Positions 42,994 through 51,896 are shown, counted from the stretch's first letter. The stretch is DNA of 64,000 nt from Schaedlerella arabinosiphila (GCF_003885045.1 NZ_RHJS01000002.1:4705302-4769301), one strand, 5' to 3'. The notes: a model not told the origin generated them from the letters alone. Numbers and translations: made by a program.

Positions 42994-44049
42994 TTATGCC
43001 GCCTCCTTTCCTTCCGCCCTGTCCACCTTCTTTTGGGCAAGCGCCTTCCGCCACCTTGCAAATCCCGGGGACTGGAGGGTTACAATGATCACGACCACAA
43101 TCGCCTTGTACACCGGAATCTGGTCGGAAGAAACATGCATGGCATACAGGGTCGTGGTAAGCGCCTGGATGGTATACGCGCCGATAACGGAGCCTGCAAT
43201 GGAAAACCGTCCCCCGCCCAGCGAGTTTCCGCCGATGGCCACTGCCAGGATCGCATCCAGTTCCATGTTCAGGCCGATGTTATTTGCATCGGCGGAGTAA
43301 ATCCGGCTGGAAGCGATCAGCCCGGAAAGCCCGGAGCAGAAACCGCAGTAAGCATAGGCCAGGAAAATAATCAGCACCGCCTTGATCCCGGTCAGGCCGG
43401 ACGCCTTTTTATTGATCCCCACAGCCTGGATGTACATGCCCAGCGCCGTCCGGTTCAGCAGCAGCACGGTAGCCGCCACCACCACAATGGATACGATAAA
43501 GGGCGCCGGAACCGGAAAGCCCGGAAACGACGAACCCAGCGTCTTATAGCTCTCCACCCGCACATAGGTGATCTGCCCGTCCGTGATCAGCTGGGCGATC
43601 CCCCTTCCTGCCGTAAACATAATCAGGGTGGCAACCATCGGCTGGATATTCAGCTTTGCCACAAGCACCCCGTTAAAGCATCCGATCAGCGTCCCCACCA
43701 GGATGGCCGCCAAAAATCCCAGGATCAGCGGGTTTGCATATTCCGTGGCCGCACGTTCGCCGCCGGTCAGCACGTTGCAGCATACCGCCGCGCTGACCGC
43801 CATGATGGCGCCCACGGAAATGTCGGTTCCTGCGGAAGCAGATACCACCAGCGTCATGCCCACCGCCAGGATCACCAGCTCGGAAGCCCGGTTGATAATG
43901 TCGATCAAAAATCCGTACAGCACCCCGTCCCGGATCTCAATGGAGAAAAAATCGGGCCTCGTGACAAGATTGATCAAAAGCACCAGTATGAGACAGAAAA
44001 TCGGAAGGAATAATCGTTTTGATGTTATATTTTTCAATGTATTGTTCAT
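42994..44049 (-). CDS. ytfT: Sugar ABC permease, YtfT-like
   Basis: A 351-residue RbsC-family permease. It has AVGMTLVVSASAGTDISVGA near 60-80 in the usual first conserved segment, NIQPMVATLIMFTAGRGIAQ near 135, and AILAVAIGGNSLGGGRFSIAGSVIGA toward the end. The SAGTDISVG variant of the GGIDLSVG motif is typical of YtfT. Its stop abuts the next start exactly, implying coupled translation with YjfF. Confidence 0.88.
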   Translation of the reverse strand: MNNTLKNITSKRLFLPIFCLILVLLINLVTRPDFFSIEIRDGVLYGFLIDIINRASELVILAVGMTLVVSASAGTDISVGAIMAVSAAVCCNVLTGGERAATEYANPLILGFLAAILVGTLIGCFNGVLVAKLNIQPMVATLIMFTAGRGIAQLITDGQITYVRVESYKTLGSSFPGFPVPAPFIVSIVVVAATVLLLNRTALGMYIQAVGINKKASGLTGIKAVLIIFLAYAYCGFCSGLSGLIASSRIYSADANNIGLNMELDAILAVAIGGNSLGGGRFSIAGSVIGAYTIQALTTTLYAMHVSSDQIPVYKAIVVVIIVTLQSPGFARWRKALAQKKVDRAEGKEAA

Positions 44050-44050
44050 A

Positions 44051-45568
44051 TCACTGTCCTCCTGCTATGGTTGACATAATGGCCGACTGGTTCATCTCTT
44101 CCCCGCTCAGCTCGCCTACCTTGCTTCCGTCCCGCATGACCACCATGCGCTCGCAGGTACGCAGCATCTCCTCGATCTCCGAAGAAATGAACACCACCGC
44201 CATCCCTTCCTTTGCCAGCCGGATCACCAGCTTCTGGATCTCCGTCTTTGTCCCCACATCAATTCCGCGGGTAGGCTCGTCAAGGATCAGGAAATCCGGA
44301 TTGGTCAAAAGCCATCTTCCGATGATCACCTTCTGCTGGTTTCCGCCGGACAGAGACTTGATGGGCGTCTCCCTGTTCGCCGTCTTGATCTGAAGCATGT
44401 CGATGTATTTGTCCGTAAATTCCTCCTGCTGCTTCCTGGAAAGCAGATGGAACAGCCCCCGCTTCGCCTGGAGCGCAATGATCAGGTTTTCACGCACGGA
44501 GAGATCCGCAATGATCCCCTCATTCTTCCTGTCCTCCGGAAGATAGGCCATGCCCTCGTACATGGAATGTATAGGGTGCTTTGCCGCAAGCTTCTTTCCC
44601 TTCACAAACAGCTCGCCCTCATCCGTCCTCTCCGCCCCGTAAAGCACGCGGACTGTCTCGGAACGGCCGGAGCCTAAAAGCCCTGTAAAACCGACCACCT
44701 CGCCCTTATGTATCACCAGATCAAAAGGCTTGATATAGCCCTTTCTGCCAAGACCCACCGCCTTGATGACAATGTCCTCATCCCGGTATGAGCCGGTTCC
44801 GCCGTCGGTCTGTTTGATGGCCGCCAGGTCGTCAAAGTCCTTCCCCATCATCTTGGCCACAAGCTGCACCCTGGGGAGCTCCGCCGTCGTATAGCTGCCG
44901 ATGAGCCGGCCGTTTCTCAGAACCGTGATCTTATCGCAGACCTCATAGACCTGCTCCAGAAAATGCGTCACGAATATAATGCCCACCCCTTCGGACTTGA
45001 GCCTGCGCATCAGCCGGAACAGCTTCTCTACCTCGCTGTCGTCCAGAGAGGATGTGGGCTCGTCGAGAATCAGAACCTTTGCCGACATATCCACGGCCCT
45101 GGCAATGGCGATCATCTGCTGAACCGCAATGGAATACTGGTCAATGGTTTTCGTTACGTCCGCAAAAATGTCCAGATCCGCGAGCAGCTCCCCGGCCCTT
45201 TTGTTCATAGCCTTCCAGTCGATCATTCCGAACCGCCTGGGTTCCCGCCCGATGAACAGGTTTTCCGCCACTGTCAGGTTGGGACACAGGTTGATCTCCT
45301 GGTACACGGTGCTGATCCCGTGCTTCTGTGCCTCCTGCGGGCTGCGGTTGATGATGGGGTGGGTCGAATCCTCCATCATGATCTCCCCTGTCTCAAATTC
45401 CTCTACCCCGGTCAGGACCTTGATCAGCGTAGATTTGCCTGCCCCGTTCTCCCCCATCAGGGCATGGATTTCCCCCTTGGCCAGGGTAAAATCAACATCC
45501 TGCAGAGCTTTTACACCCGGGAACGTCTTATAGATATGCCTCATTTCGAGAACAGAATCCTTTTCCAT
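44051..45568 (-). CDS. ytfR: Sugar ABC ATPase with two nucleotide-binding domains, YtfR-like
   Basis: A 505-residue RbsA-type protein with tandem ABC domains. Domain 1 has Walker A GENGAGKST near 40, a signature replaced by the YSIAVQQM form near 140, and Walker B VLILDEPTSSLD. Domain 2 has LLGSGRSE (degenerate Walker A), signature LSGGNQQK and Walker B FLILDEPTRGID. ATG 45568 follows GGAGGCAC; a longer frame to 45628 lacks a ribosome site. It lies one base before the YtfT gene and drives import through YtfT/YjfF. Confidence 0.92.
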   Translation of the reverse strand: MEKDSVLEMRHIYKTFPGVKALQDVDFTLAKGEIHALMGENGAGKSTLIKVLTGVEEFETGEIMMEDSTHPIINRSPQEAQKHGISTVYQEINLCPNLTVAENLFIGREPRRFGMIDWKAMNKRAGELLADLDIFADVTKTIDQYSIAVQQMIAIARAVDMSAKVLILDEPTSSLDDSEVEKLFRLMRRLKSEGVGIIFVTHFLEQVYEVCDKITVLRNGRLIGSYTTAELPRVQLVAKMMGKDFDDLAAIKQTDGGTGSYRDEDIVIKAVGLGRKGYIKPFDLVIHKGEVVGFTGLLGSGRSETVRVLYGAERTDEGELFVKGKKLAAKHPIHSMYEGMAYLPEDRKNEGIIADLSVRENLIIALQAKRGLFHLLSRKQQEEFTDKYIDMLQIKTANRETPIKSLSGGNQQKVIIGRWLLTNPDFLILDEPTRGIDVGTKTEIQKLVIRLAKEGMAVVFISSEIEEMLRTCERMVVMRDGSKVGELSGEEMNQSAIMSTIAGGQ

Positions 45569-45648
45569 AAAAGCAGTGCCTCCTTTTTCTGCATACATAA
45601 AAACCTGCCGCTGGCAGCGTTTCCGCATACGATGGTATAAAAAGGAGA

Positions 45649-45681
45649 CGCAGAGAGGAGAATCTAAGCCTCCGGCTCTGC
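45649..45681 (-). promoter_or_regulatory. Intergenic hairpin after the binding-protein gene
   Basis: CGCAGAG (45649-45655) pairs with CTCTGCG (45675-45681), with GGAG/CTCC extending inside. It sits in the 194-bp gap between the binding-protein and ATPase genes. A second word, CCCCCCTC..AAGGGG, lies near the stop. Such hairpins usually raise the level of binding-protein mRNA relative to the distal genes. Confidence 0.5.
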
Positions 45682-45762
45682 GCCCCCTGACAATAAATAC
45701 TACGGGTTATCGGATTTCAGAGTTTGATATGCGCTGCTGTTCCCCCCTCAAAGGGGATCTGA

Positions 45763-46830
45763 CTAATACGCCCTCTCTGCCAAAATGGTTTCCAGATCCA
45801 TGCTTGTATCAAAATATGCCTCGTCTACATACTGGATCTTATCTACAGTCTCGCCTGCTTCCAGCTTCTGGATGATCTCAGCCACACGCGGTCCGTGGAG
45901 CGGGTTGCACTCGAAGGTTGCGTTCAGGTCGCCTGCGATCATTGATTCAAAAGCAGCCTTTACAGAGTCAAAGCTCACTACGATGATATCGCCGTCCGGT
46001 CCGCAGCTCTTTCCTGCCGCCTTGATTGCGTCGATCGCGCCGAATGCTTCGTTATCATTCTCACAGATCACTACGTCAATGTCGTCATAGCTCTTTAAGA
46101 AGGACTCCATAACTTCCTGGCCCTTTGCTTGTGTAAATTCTCCGGACTGCATATCCAGCATCTTCCAGTTGGAATGCTCCTCCAGCTTGTTTGCCATGCC
46201 TTCCGTACGTCCAACCTGCGCGGATGCGCCGATGGTCCCCTGAATGGTCACCATATTGATCTCTTCATCGCCCCGGCCCTGCTCTTCCAGATAGTCTGCA
46301 AGCCAGTCGCCGCAGGTCTCCCCTTCTTTTACGAAGTTGCCGCCGACCCATGCCTCAAACAGGCTGTCGTCAGATACGTCCATCATACGGTCGGAAAGGA
46401 TCACCGGGATGCCTGCTTCCTTTGCTTCCTCAAGAACAGTCTCCCAACCGGTCTCAACTACAGGTGCAACTACGATGTAATCCACCTCCTGCTGGATGAA
46501 GGAACGGATTGCTTTGATCTGGTTCTCCTGCTTCTGCTGCGCATCGTCAAAAATCAGTTTGTATCCGTTTTCCTCGATAAATGTGGATTTGAAGGATTCT
46601 GTATTCGCCGTTCTCCAGTCAGACTCAGCGCCTACCTGTGCATAGCCAACCGTGATGAGCTCGCCGGAATCCGCATCTCCTTCTGATCCCGTATCCTCCG
46701 CTTCATCAGAGGCCGGCGCCGTATCCCCTTCGGACGACCCCGAACCTGAACCCGAATTGCCGGAACCGCATGCCGTCATGGACAGCGCCATCGCCGCAAT
46801 TAAAAATACGGATAATACTTTTTTCTTCAT
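45763..46830 (-). CDS. ytfQ: Sugar-binding lipoprotein, YtfQ-like
   Basis: A 355-residue periplasmic-binding-protein-type lipoprotein. The signal peptide ends in LSMTAC with Cys 21, followed by a Gly/Ser/Asp/Glu-rich linker to about residue 52. The fold starts ITVGYAQVGAESDWRTANTE and continues DDAQQKQENQIKAIRSF and YIVVAPVVETGWETVLEEAK. These match the E. coli YtfQ pattern closely, which binds galactofuranose. ATG 46830 follows AGGAGGAAATGT. The upstream promoter has TATAAT inside the palindrome CTCTTATAATAAGAG but no -35, as expected for a gene activated by the two-component system beside it. Confidence 0.9.
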   Translation of the reverse strand: MKKKVLSVFLIAAMALSMTACGSGNSGSGSGSSEGDTAPASDEAEDTGSEGDADSGELITVGYAQVGAESDWRTANTESFKSTFIEENGYKLIFDDAQQKQENQIKAIRSFIQQEVDYIVVAPVVETGWETVLEEAKEAGIPVILSDRMMDVSDDSLFEAWVGGNFVKEGETCGDWLADYLEEQGRGDEEINMVTIQGTIGASAQVGRTEGMANKLEEHSNWKMLDMQSGEFTQAKGQEVMESFLKSYDDIDVVICENDNEAFGAIDAIKAAGKSCGPDGDIIVVSFDSVKAAFESMIAGDLNATFECNPLHGPRVAEIIQKLEAGETVDKIQYVDEAYFDTSMDLETILAERAY

Positions 46831-47007
46831 AATACATTTCCTCCTTGGCTTTTTTATACTCTTATTATAAGAGCTGCCCCCTGCATTTACCATGAGATAT
46901 TTTTTGAAAAAAGTTGAATATTTTTTTATGAAAAAACCGGTTTCGGGCTGTTTTCCCTCCACCGGCAGTAAAAAATGCATTTTTTTCATAAATTTTTATA
47001 ATTTTTT

Positions 47008-48522
47008 TTAATCCCTGTCCGCAGGCTGTCCCAGACAGATCCTGACGCAGGTGCCCTCGTCCTTCTTCGATGTGATCTGAATATCCGACTGGTCCCCATA
47101 ATACATGCGTATCCTCTGGGCTACGTTATTGAGGCCGAATCCCCCTTTGGAGTGCAGGCTGCTTTTCTCCCCCCGGAGCTTCTTCTCAATCTCCCCGAGA
47201 CGGGCAGCGTCCATGCCGATCCCGTTATCCTCCACCTCAAATACAATACGGTCCCCCTCCCTGCGGCCGCGGATGACGATCTTTCCGCCGCCCCGCTTAT
47301 TCTTGATCCCGTGGTACAGCGCATTTTCCACAATAGGCTGGAGAGTCATTTTGAGGATCACCTGCTCTTCAATATCCGGCTCAATACAGATCGCATAATC
47401 CAGGATATTTTCATAGCGGATCTTCTGGATCTTCAGGTAGCTCTGAATGTGGCTTTCCTCCTCCTTCACGGTAATATAGTCATTTCCGCCGGAAAGCACG
47501 GTACGGAAAAAATCGCTCAGGTCGGCGGTCATCTCCACCACCTGCCTGTTGTTTCCGCCCTCCGCAAGCCACACGATGGAATCCAGGGTATTGTATAGAA
47601 AATGCGGGTTGATCTGCTCCTGATGGAGCCTTAACTCTGCCTCCCGCAGGTTCTTCTGCTCCCGCTTTGTCCTCTCCATAAGCTCCGAAATCTTGTCGCT
47701 CATGGTGTTGAAGGTTCTGGCAAGCACATTGACCTCCTCCAGGGCATACATCCTGGCCCGCACCTCCAGATCCCCCATACCGAACCTTTCCGCGGTCTGC
47801 CGCAAGGAATTGATGGGGATGGTGACGGATTTTGTGACCATCGTTGACAGACCGAAGCCTGCTGCCAGCACTGCCACCAGCAGGGCAATGAAGATCCTGA
47901 CGGTTTGCTCCATCTGCTCCTCCAAATGCTTCTGGAGTTTTTCCATATTGATCAGTTCATAGTAGGTGTACTGGGTGATGTAGTCCTGGATCATGGAGCA
48001 TAGCCCCTTGATATCGTTTTCCCAGATGACCTCGTTTTCCCCGTAAGTTCCCGGTACGGCGGAATTGTCAATCATGCGCCCTACAGCCGTTTCCAAACCG
48101 TCCAGGCAGGACAGGATTCCCTTGATCTTGATATCGCTGTCCGACCCCGGCACCCGTTCGATGGCGGTTCCGAAAGAATACCTGGCCGATTGGATCATAT
48201 TGGCCGGATTCTTTACCACCGTGGCATATTTTGTTGAGCCTTCCAGAATATCCCCGTCCTCAAATTTGGAAGCGTCGATCAGCCCGATCATCACCCGGTA
48301 CATGGAATACTCCATGTCCTCCTTAAACGTGATATTAAATTCATTCGCCACCTTCAGATTGGCTATGATCCCGTTGTAAGCCACCGAATAATCCCGAATC
48401 ATGTTCAGAATCCCCAGCATCATGGCTGTCAGCGGAATCGCCGTAACAAACAAAAGAAGCGCCAGGCGCATTTTCAATGTCAGGCGGCGTTTCCTCTTTT
48501 CTTCCCTCTGCTTCCTTTTCAA
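47008..48522 (-). CDS. YesM-type sensor histidine kinase
   Basis: A His-kinase of the HPK7 group, about 504 residues. The first helix is near 15-38 and an outer domain extends to about 205. Helix 2 (IFIALLVAVLAAGFGLSTMV) is followed by HAMP. The phospho-His is in LHQEQINPHFLYNTLDSIVW (near 345), then the ATPase has VENALYHGI, DNGIGM and GFGLNN. I prefer TTG 48522, which has AGAGGA 7 bases upstream; the open frame extends to a TTG at 48558 inside the 53-bp repeat. It should sense the sugar-loaded YtfQ-like protein or the sugar itself. Confidence 0.9.
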   Translation of the reverse strand: MKRKQREEKRKRRLTLKMRLALLLFVTAIPLTAMMLGILNMIRDYSVAYNGIIANLKVANEFNITFKEDMEYSMYRVMIGLIDASKFEDGDILEGSTKYATVVKNPANMIQSARYSFGTAIERVPGSDSDIKIKGILSCLDGLETAVGRMIDNSAVPGTYGENEVIWENDIKGLCSMIQDYITQYTYYELINMEKLQKHLEEQMEQTVRIFIALLVAVLAAGFGLSTMVTKSVTIPINSLRQTAERFGMGDLEVRARMYALEEVNVLARTFNTMSDKISELMERTKREQKNLREAELRLHQEQINPHFLYNTLDSIVWLAEGGNNRQVVEMTADLSDFFRTVLSGGNDYITVKEEESHIQSYLKIQKIRYENILDYAICIEPDIEEQVILKMTLQPIVENALYHGIKNKRGGGKIVIRGRREGDRIVFEVEDNGIGMDAARLGEIEKKLRGEKSSLHSKGGFGLNNVAQRIRMYYGDQSDIQITSKKDEGTCVRICLGQPADRD

Positions 48523-48540
48523 TGCTTTATCCTCTTTTTC

Positions 48541-48593
48541 TTTATTCCCGCGAAGCAACGAGCCAAGCAGCCATGCTTACATGGATATTTGGC
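48541..48593. repeat. 53-bp dispersed repeat (copy b) between regulator and kinase genes
   Basis: Fifty of 53 bases match 38828-38880. It fills most of the gap between the response regulator stop (48608) and the preferred kinase start (48522). It may alter coupling of the two genes and offers a spurious in-frame TTG at 48558. The palindromic centre has one substitution here (GCTTACATGG). Confidence 0.75.
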
Positions 48594-48607
48594 GACTGCC
48601 GCGAGGG

Positions 48608-49714
48608 TCAGTTTTTTCCGCCCCGAAATTCCTTCGGCGACTGTCCCGTCGCTTTTTTAAAGGCCGTACTGAAATAATGGGGGTCGCTGTAGCCCACCTG
48701 TTCGCCGATCTCCGCGGTCCGCAGGTTGGTACATTTCAAAAGCTCGCACGCCTTGTCGATCCGGATTTTGGTCAGGTATTCCATCAGGGTCTGCCCGGTT
48801 CCCTGCTTGAAGATGGAGCTGAAATAGCTGGAGCTTACGCCGATATATTCCGCGACCCGGTTCAGTGAAAATTCGCTGTTGCTGAAATTCTCCGCAATAT
48901 AGTCCTTGGCCTCCCGGATGATCTGGCCGTACCGATCCCCGGAGTTTTTGTCCCTGATGGACAATGCGGAAGTAAAAAGCCCCTTCAGATAGTCCATGGT
49001 GCCCCGCGCATTTTCAATCGCCTTGGCCAGCCGCTTCAAGTCCGTCCACTCCGAAGCGTTCTCCGCCTCCTCCGAATTGATGGATTTGACAAACTCCCGT
49101 ACACAGTAAAATATATCCATGGTGATATACTGACGCAGCATCAGGGACATATAGTTTTCTTTTCCGACTGCCTCAAAATATTCCTCAATGAAAAGCCCGC
49201 ACTCGTCGATCTCCCCGGTTTTTAAAAAGTTTTCTATGAGCTTTCGGTCCACCCCGTTGTAATCCGCCCTGTCCGGAAATTTCATATATTTTTCGTAGTT
49301 CACAAAATACCGCTCCAAAAGCCGGGAGTGCTCCCGTTCCTCCCGAATCGTCTCCGCGGCTTTTTTTAATGCGTCGATCAGGACGGAAGAAGTCACCGGC
49401 TTGAGAAGATAATCACTGATCCCGATCTTGATCGCTTCCTTGGCATATTCAAATTCATCATATCCGCTGAGTATGATGATCTTCGTCCTGGGGAGCGCTT
49501 TTCTTACCAGATGGCTCAGCTCCAGCCCGTCCATGAACGGCATTTTGACATCTGTGAGCAAAATGTCCGGCTTGCTCTTGAGGATCATGGGATAGGCATA
49601 CTCCCCGTCCTCGGCTTCCCCCACCAGCTCCAGCCCATGGGATTCCCAGTCGATATTGTTGCGGATTCCCTGCCGGATGATCGTTTCATCCTCTACCAAA
49701 AATACTTTTATCAT
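48608..49714 (-). CDS. YesN-type response regulator with AraC output
   Basis: A 368-residue regulator. The receiver domain has VEDETIIRQG, phospho-Asp in PDILLTDVKMPFMDGLEL (near 55) and Lys in DYLLKP (near 105). A central linker of about 120 residues follows. The C-terminal AraC-type DNA-binding domain has LNRVAEYIGVSSSYFSSIFK and TAEIGEQVGYSDPHYFSTAFKK. The first gene of the operon, it should activate the binding-protein/importer genes downstream. Confidence 0.93.
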   Translation of the reverse strand: MIKVFLVEDETIIRQGIRNNIDWESHGLELVGEAEDGEYAYPMILKSKPDILLTDVKMPFMDGLELSHLVRKALPRTKIIILSGYDEFEYAKEAIKIGISDYLLKPVTSSVLIDALKKAAETIREEREHSRLLERYFVNYEKYMKFPDRADYNGVDRKLIENFLKTGEIDECGLFIEEYFEAVGKENYMSLMLRQYITMDIFYCVREFVKSINSEEAENASEWTDLKRLAKAIENARGTMDYLKGLFTSALSIRDKNSGDRYGQIIREAKDYIAENFSNSEFSLNRVAEYIGVSSSYFSSIFKQGTGQTLMEYLTKIRIDKACELLKCTNLRTAEIGEQVGYSDPHYFSTAFKKATGQSPKEFRGGKN

Positions 49715-49754
49715 CGCTTCTCCCTCATTTCATTCCGGTGTAACCATCACCATT

Positions 49755-49789
49755 GTTACAGGCCAAACCTGACCAATTGCGCCTGTAAC
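49755..49789. repeat. 35-bp GTTAC palindrome (copy J)
   Basis: GTTACAGGC (49755-49763) pairs perfectly with GCCTGTAAC (49781-49789) across 17 bases. The GTTACAG/CTGTAAC ends match the other palindromes while the centre differs. It lies between the mgtC-like stop and the response regulator start and might also act as the terminator of the former. Confidence 0.55.
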
Positions 49790-50497
49790 TCATAATTCCT
49801 CAATAAACTGAATCCCTTTCTCATGCGCCAGCACTTCCAGAATCTCCGCATGGGTACGGTGTATCTGGCTGGAAACCGTTACGGTATAGCTGAGTATCCC
49901 CGGCCTTCCATTCCGTTCAGACCAGGAAAACCCTTTATTGACCCGGATATTGCTCACCTCAAATTCGTGCTCCCTGGCGTACTGCAGAAATCCGCTGAAA
50001 TTTCCTTTTTCTACATTATATTCAATATACAGATCCAGGTACATGGACTTTTTCCGAATCCAGATGTCAAACTTCAGAAGCCCGGATACGGTAAATGCAA
50101 TCGCAAGCCCGCCCAGAACCGCACCCTCATAGAATCCGATCCCGATGGCCAGCCCGCTGCAGGCCGCAGTCCACAAGCCCGCCGCGGTGGTAATCCCCAT
50201 GATCTTATTTCTTCCGGTCAGCACAATCGTTCCCGCACCCAGAAAACCGATGCCGCTGATCACCTGGGCCCCCAGCCGGACCGGGTCTCCGGTATCAAAT
50301 GTTATATATACGTATTGGTTGGTCATCATGACCAGCGCGGAACCCAGGCACACCAGGATATAGGTACGCAGCCCGGCGGGGCGGTTCTTTCTTCCCCGCT
50401 CTATCCCCAAAATCCCCCCGATCAAAATGGACAGAACGATCCGAAGTGATATTGACGCAACATTCAAATCCCGCAGATATTCCAAAATCGCTTCCAA
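49790..50497 (-). CDS. MgtC/SapB-family membrane protein
   Basis: A 235-residue protein with about five N-terminal helices. The conserved GGILGIERGRKNRPAGLRTY is near 27-46 and AQVISGIGFLGAGTIV near 80-95, both MgtC hallmarks, followed by a soluble C-terminal ACT-like domain. MgtC proteins help growth at low Mg and modulate membrane ATP synthase activity in pathogens; in commensals the role is unclear. The start follows GGAGGTTGG. The stop abuts copy J. Confidence 0.9.
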   Translation of the reverse strand: MEAILEYLRDLNVASISLRIVLSILIGGILGIERGRKNRPAGLRTYILVCLGSALVMMTNQYVYITFDTGDPVRLGAQVISGIGFLGAGTIVLTGRNKIMGITTAAGLWTAACSGLAIGIGFYEGAVLGGLAIAFTVSGLLKFDIWIRKKSMYLDLYIEYNVEKGNFSGFLQYAREHEFEVSNIRVNKGFSWSERNGRPGILSYTVTVSSQIHRTHAEILEVLAHEKGIQFIEEL

Positions 50498-50536
50498 AAT
50501 ATTTCCAACCTCCCATTCTGATCCTGCTTTTATTCT

Positions 50537-50582
50537 CTGAACTAATCATAGCATGAAATACCGGCACAGAAAAGTAAAATTC
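50537..50582 (-). promoter_or_regulatory. mgtC-like gene promoter, shared module
   Basis: On the minus strand an extended -10, TGCTATGAT (TATGAT at 50550-50545), has TTTTCT 17 bases upstream. The whole 46-base stretch matches 63870-63915 upstream of the full-length Rpn gene, including GAATTTTACTTTTCTG and ATGATTAGTTCAGA. It is a duplicated promoter or a conserved regulator site. Confidence 0.6.
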
Positions 50583-50596
50583 ATATGAAAGCATGT

Positions 50597-50654
50597 GTTA
50601 CTGTTCACACGGCGTCGTGCACCCTGCTGCACGGTGGCTGCGCTCGGTGCGGCG
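50597..50654. repeat. Left-end fragment of a composite GTTAC element (copy K)
   Basis: GTTACTGTTCACACGGCGTC and the following GTGCACC..TGCTGCACGG copy the first 38 or so bases of composite copy E. The homology then stops. It lies between the divergent mgtC-like and aldo/keto reductase promoters. Confidence 0.65.
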
Positions 50655-50668
50655 TACATTTTTTCTTC

Positions 50669-50697
50669 TTTACACAAATATGCATGCGCGCTATAAT
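50669..50697 (+). promoter_or_regulatory. Promoter of the aldo/keto reductase gene
   Basis: TTTACA (50669-50674) and perfect TATAAT (50692-50697) are 17 bases apart. The transcript would start about 50 bases before the ATG. Confidence 0.65.
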
Positions 50698-50752
50698 AAT
50701 TGCTATAGTATGCCCTTTGGATCTAAAACACTGTAATGGAGAAAAAACGACT

Positions 50753-51778
50753 ATGAGAAAAATAACCCTCGGAAAAACGAATATCACAGTAAACAAAAAC
50801 GGCTTCGGAGCGCTCCCGATCCAGCGCATTTCTGATAAGGACGCCGTATATCTGCTTCACAAAGCCTTTGACAATGGAATTGATTTTTATGACACTGCCC
50901 GGTACTATACGGACAGCGAAGAAAAATTAGGGATGGCATTTCAAGACCGTCGGGACAAGATCTTCCTCGCTTCCAAGACCGGAGCGGAAAATACGGAGGA
51001 TTTCTGGAAGGATCTGGAAACCACCCTTCGGAATCTGAAAACCGACTATCTGGACATTTACCAGTTCCACAACACGCCCTTCTGCCCGAAGCCGGGAGAC
51101 GGCAGCGGGCTCTATGAAGCCATGGAAAAAGCAAAGGAGCAGGGAAAGATCCGGCATATTGCCATCACAAACCATCGGCTGGCTGTTGCCCGGGAAGCCG
51201 TCGAGAGCGGACTCTATGATACGCTGCAGTTCCCGTTCAGCTACCTGTCCTCAGACCAGGAGCTGGACCTGGTAAAAAAATGCAAAGCAGCCGATATGGG
51301 CTTCATCGCCATGAAAGCCCTGGCCGGCGGGCTGATCAACCATTCCGCGGCCGCTTATGCATACATGCTGCAGTTTGACAATGTACTCCCGATCTGGGGC
51401 ATCCAGAGGGAAACGGAGCTGGATGAATTTCTCTCCTATCAGGAAAACGAACCCGTCTTAGACGGGGAATTGTCGGCGGTGATCCGCCGCGACCAGGACG
51501 AGCTGCAGGGAGAATTTTGCCGCGGCTGCGGATACTGCATGCCCTGTCCGGCAGGCATTGAGATCAACACCTGCGCAAGAATGTCCCTCCTGATCCGCCG
51601 GGCCCCCTCCGAAGAACAGCTCACCGAAAAAGCCCAGGCCATGATGAAAAAAACCGAGGACTGCCTGCATTGCAACGCCTGCAGTAAAAAATGTCCCTAC
51701 GGGCTGGACACCCCGGCTCTGCTGGAACGGAATTATCAGGATTATAAGGAAATACTGGCGGGGAAGGAATACGAATAG
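50753..51778 (+). CDS. Aldo/keto reductase with C-terminal ferredoxin-like domain
   Basis: A 341-residue protein. The barrel has the catalytic Asp/Tyr in IDFYDTARYYTDSEEKLG near 43-60 and Lys in LASKTGAE. HIAITNHR and FIAMKALAGG follow, as in the iron-sulfur AKR branch. The last 80 residues carry two Cys clusters, CRGCGYCMPCP (near 260) and CLHCNACSKKCP (near 303), expected to hold two 4Fe-4S centres. It probably moves electrons between ferredoxin or NAD(P)H and a carbonyl substrate. ATG 50753 follows GGAGAAAA. It is monocistronic and ends in a terminator. Confidence 0.9.
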   Translation: MRKITLGKTNITVNKNGFGALPIQRISDKDAVYLLHKAFDNGIDFYDTARYYTDSEEKLGMAFQDRRDKIFLASKTGAENTEDFWKDLETTLRNLKTDYLDIYQFHNTPFCPKPGDGSGLYEAMEKAKEQGKIRHIAITNHRLAVAREAVESGLYDTLQFPFSYLSSDQELDLVKKCKAADMGFIAMKALAGGLINHSAAAYAYMLQFDNVLPIWGIQRETELDEFLSYQENEPVLDGELSAVIRRDQDELQGEFCRGCGYCMPCPAGIEINTCARMSLLIRRAPSEEQLTEKAQAMMKKTEDCLHCNACSKKCPYGLDTPALLERNYQDYKEILAGKEYE

Positions 51779-51789
51779 TATTCCTTCCC
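51761..51789 (+). terminator. Hairpin overlapping the reductase stop codon
   Basis: GGGAAGGAATAC pairs perfectly with GTATTCCTTCCC across a 5-base loop. The stop codon lies in the loop and 3' arm. Only a weak T tract (TTACG) follows. Confidence 0.6.
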
Positions 51790-51896
51790 TTACGTTATCA
51801 GCCGCTCCAAAGAATGCATGACCAGACCACAGACCCGTCTGCTGCCCTGCTGAATCGTTTTATATTAAGTGCCGAAATATTTGGCCGTAAGTATTT

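Noticed and set aside
41950..44013. A 687-codon plus-strand frame across the sugar permease genes
   Set aside because: It covers two real permease genes in antisense and is rich in His, Gln and Arg with no membrane or enzyme pattern.
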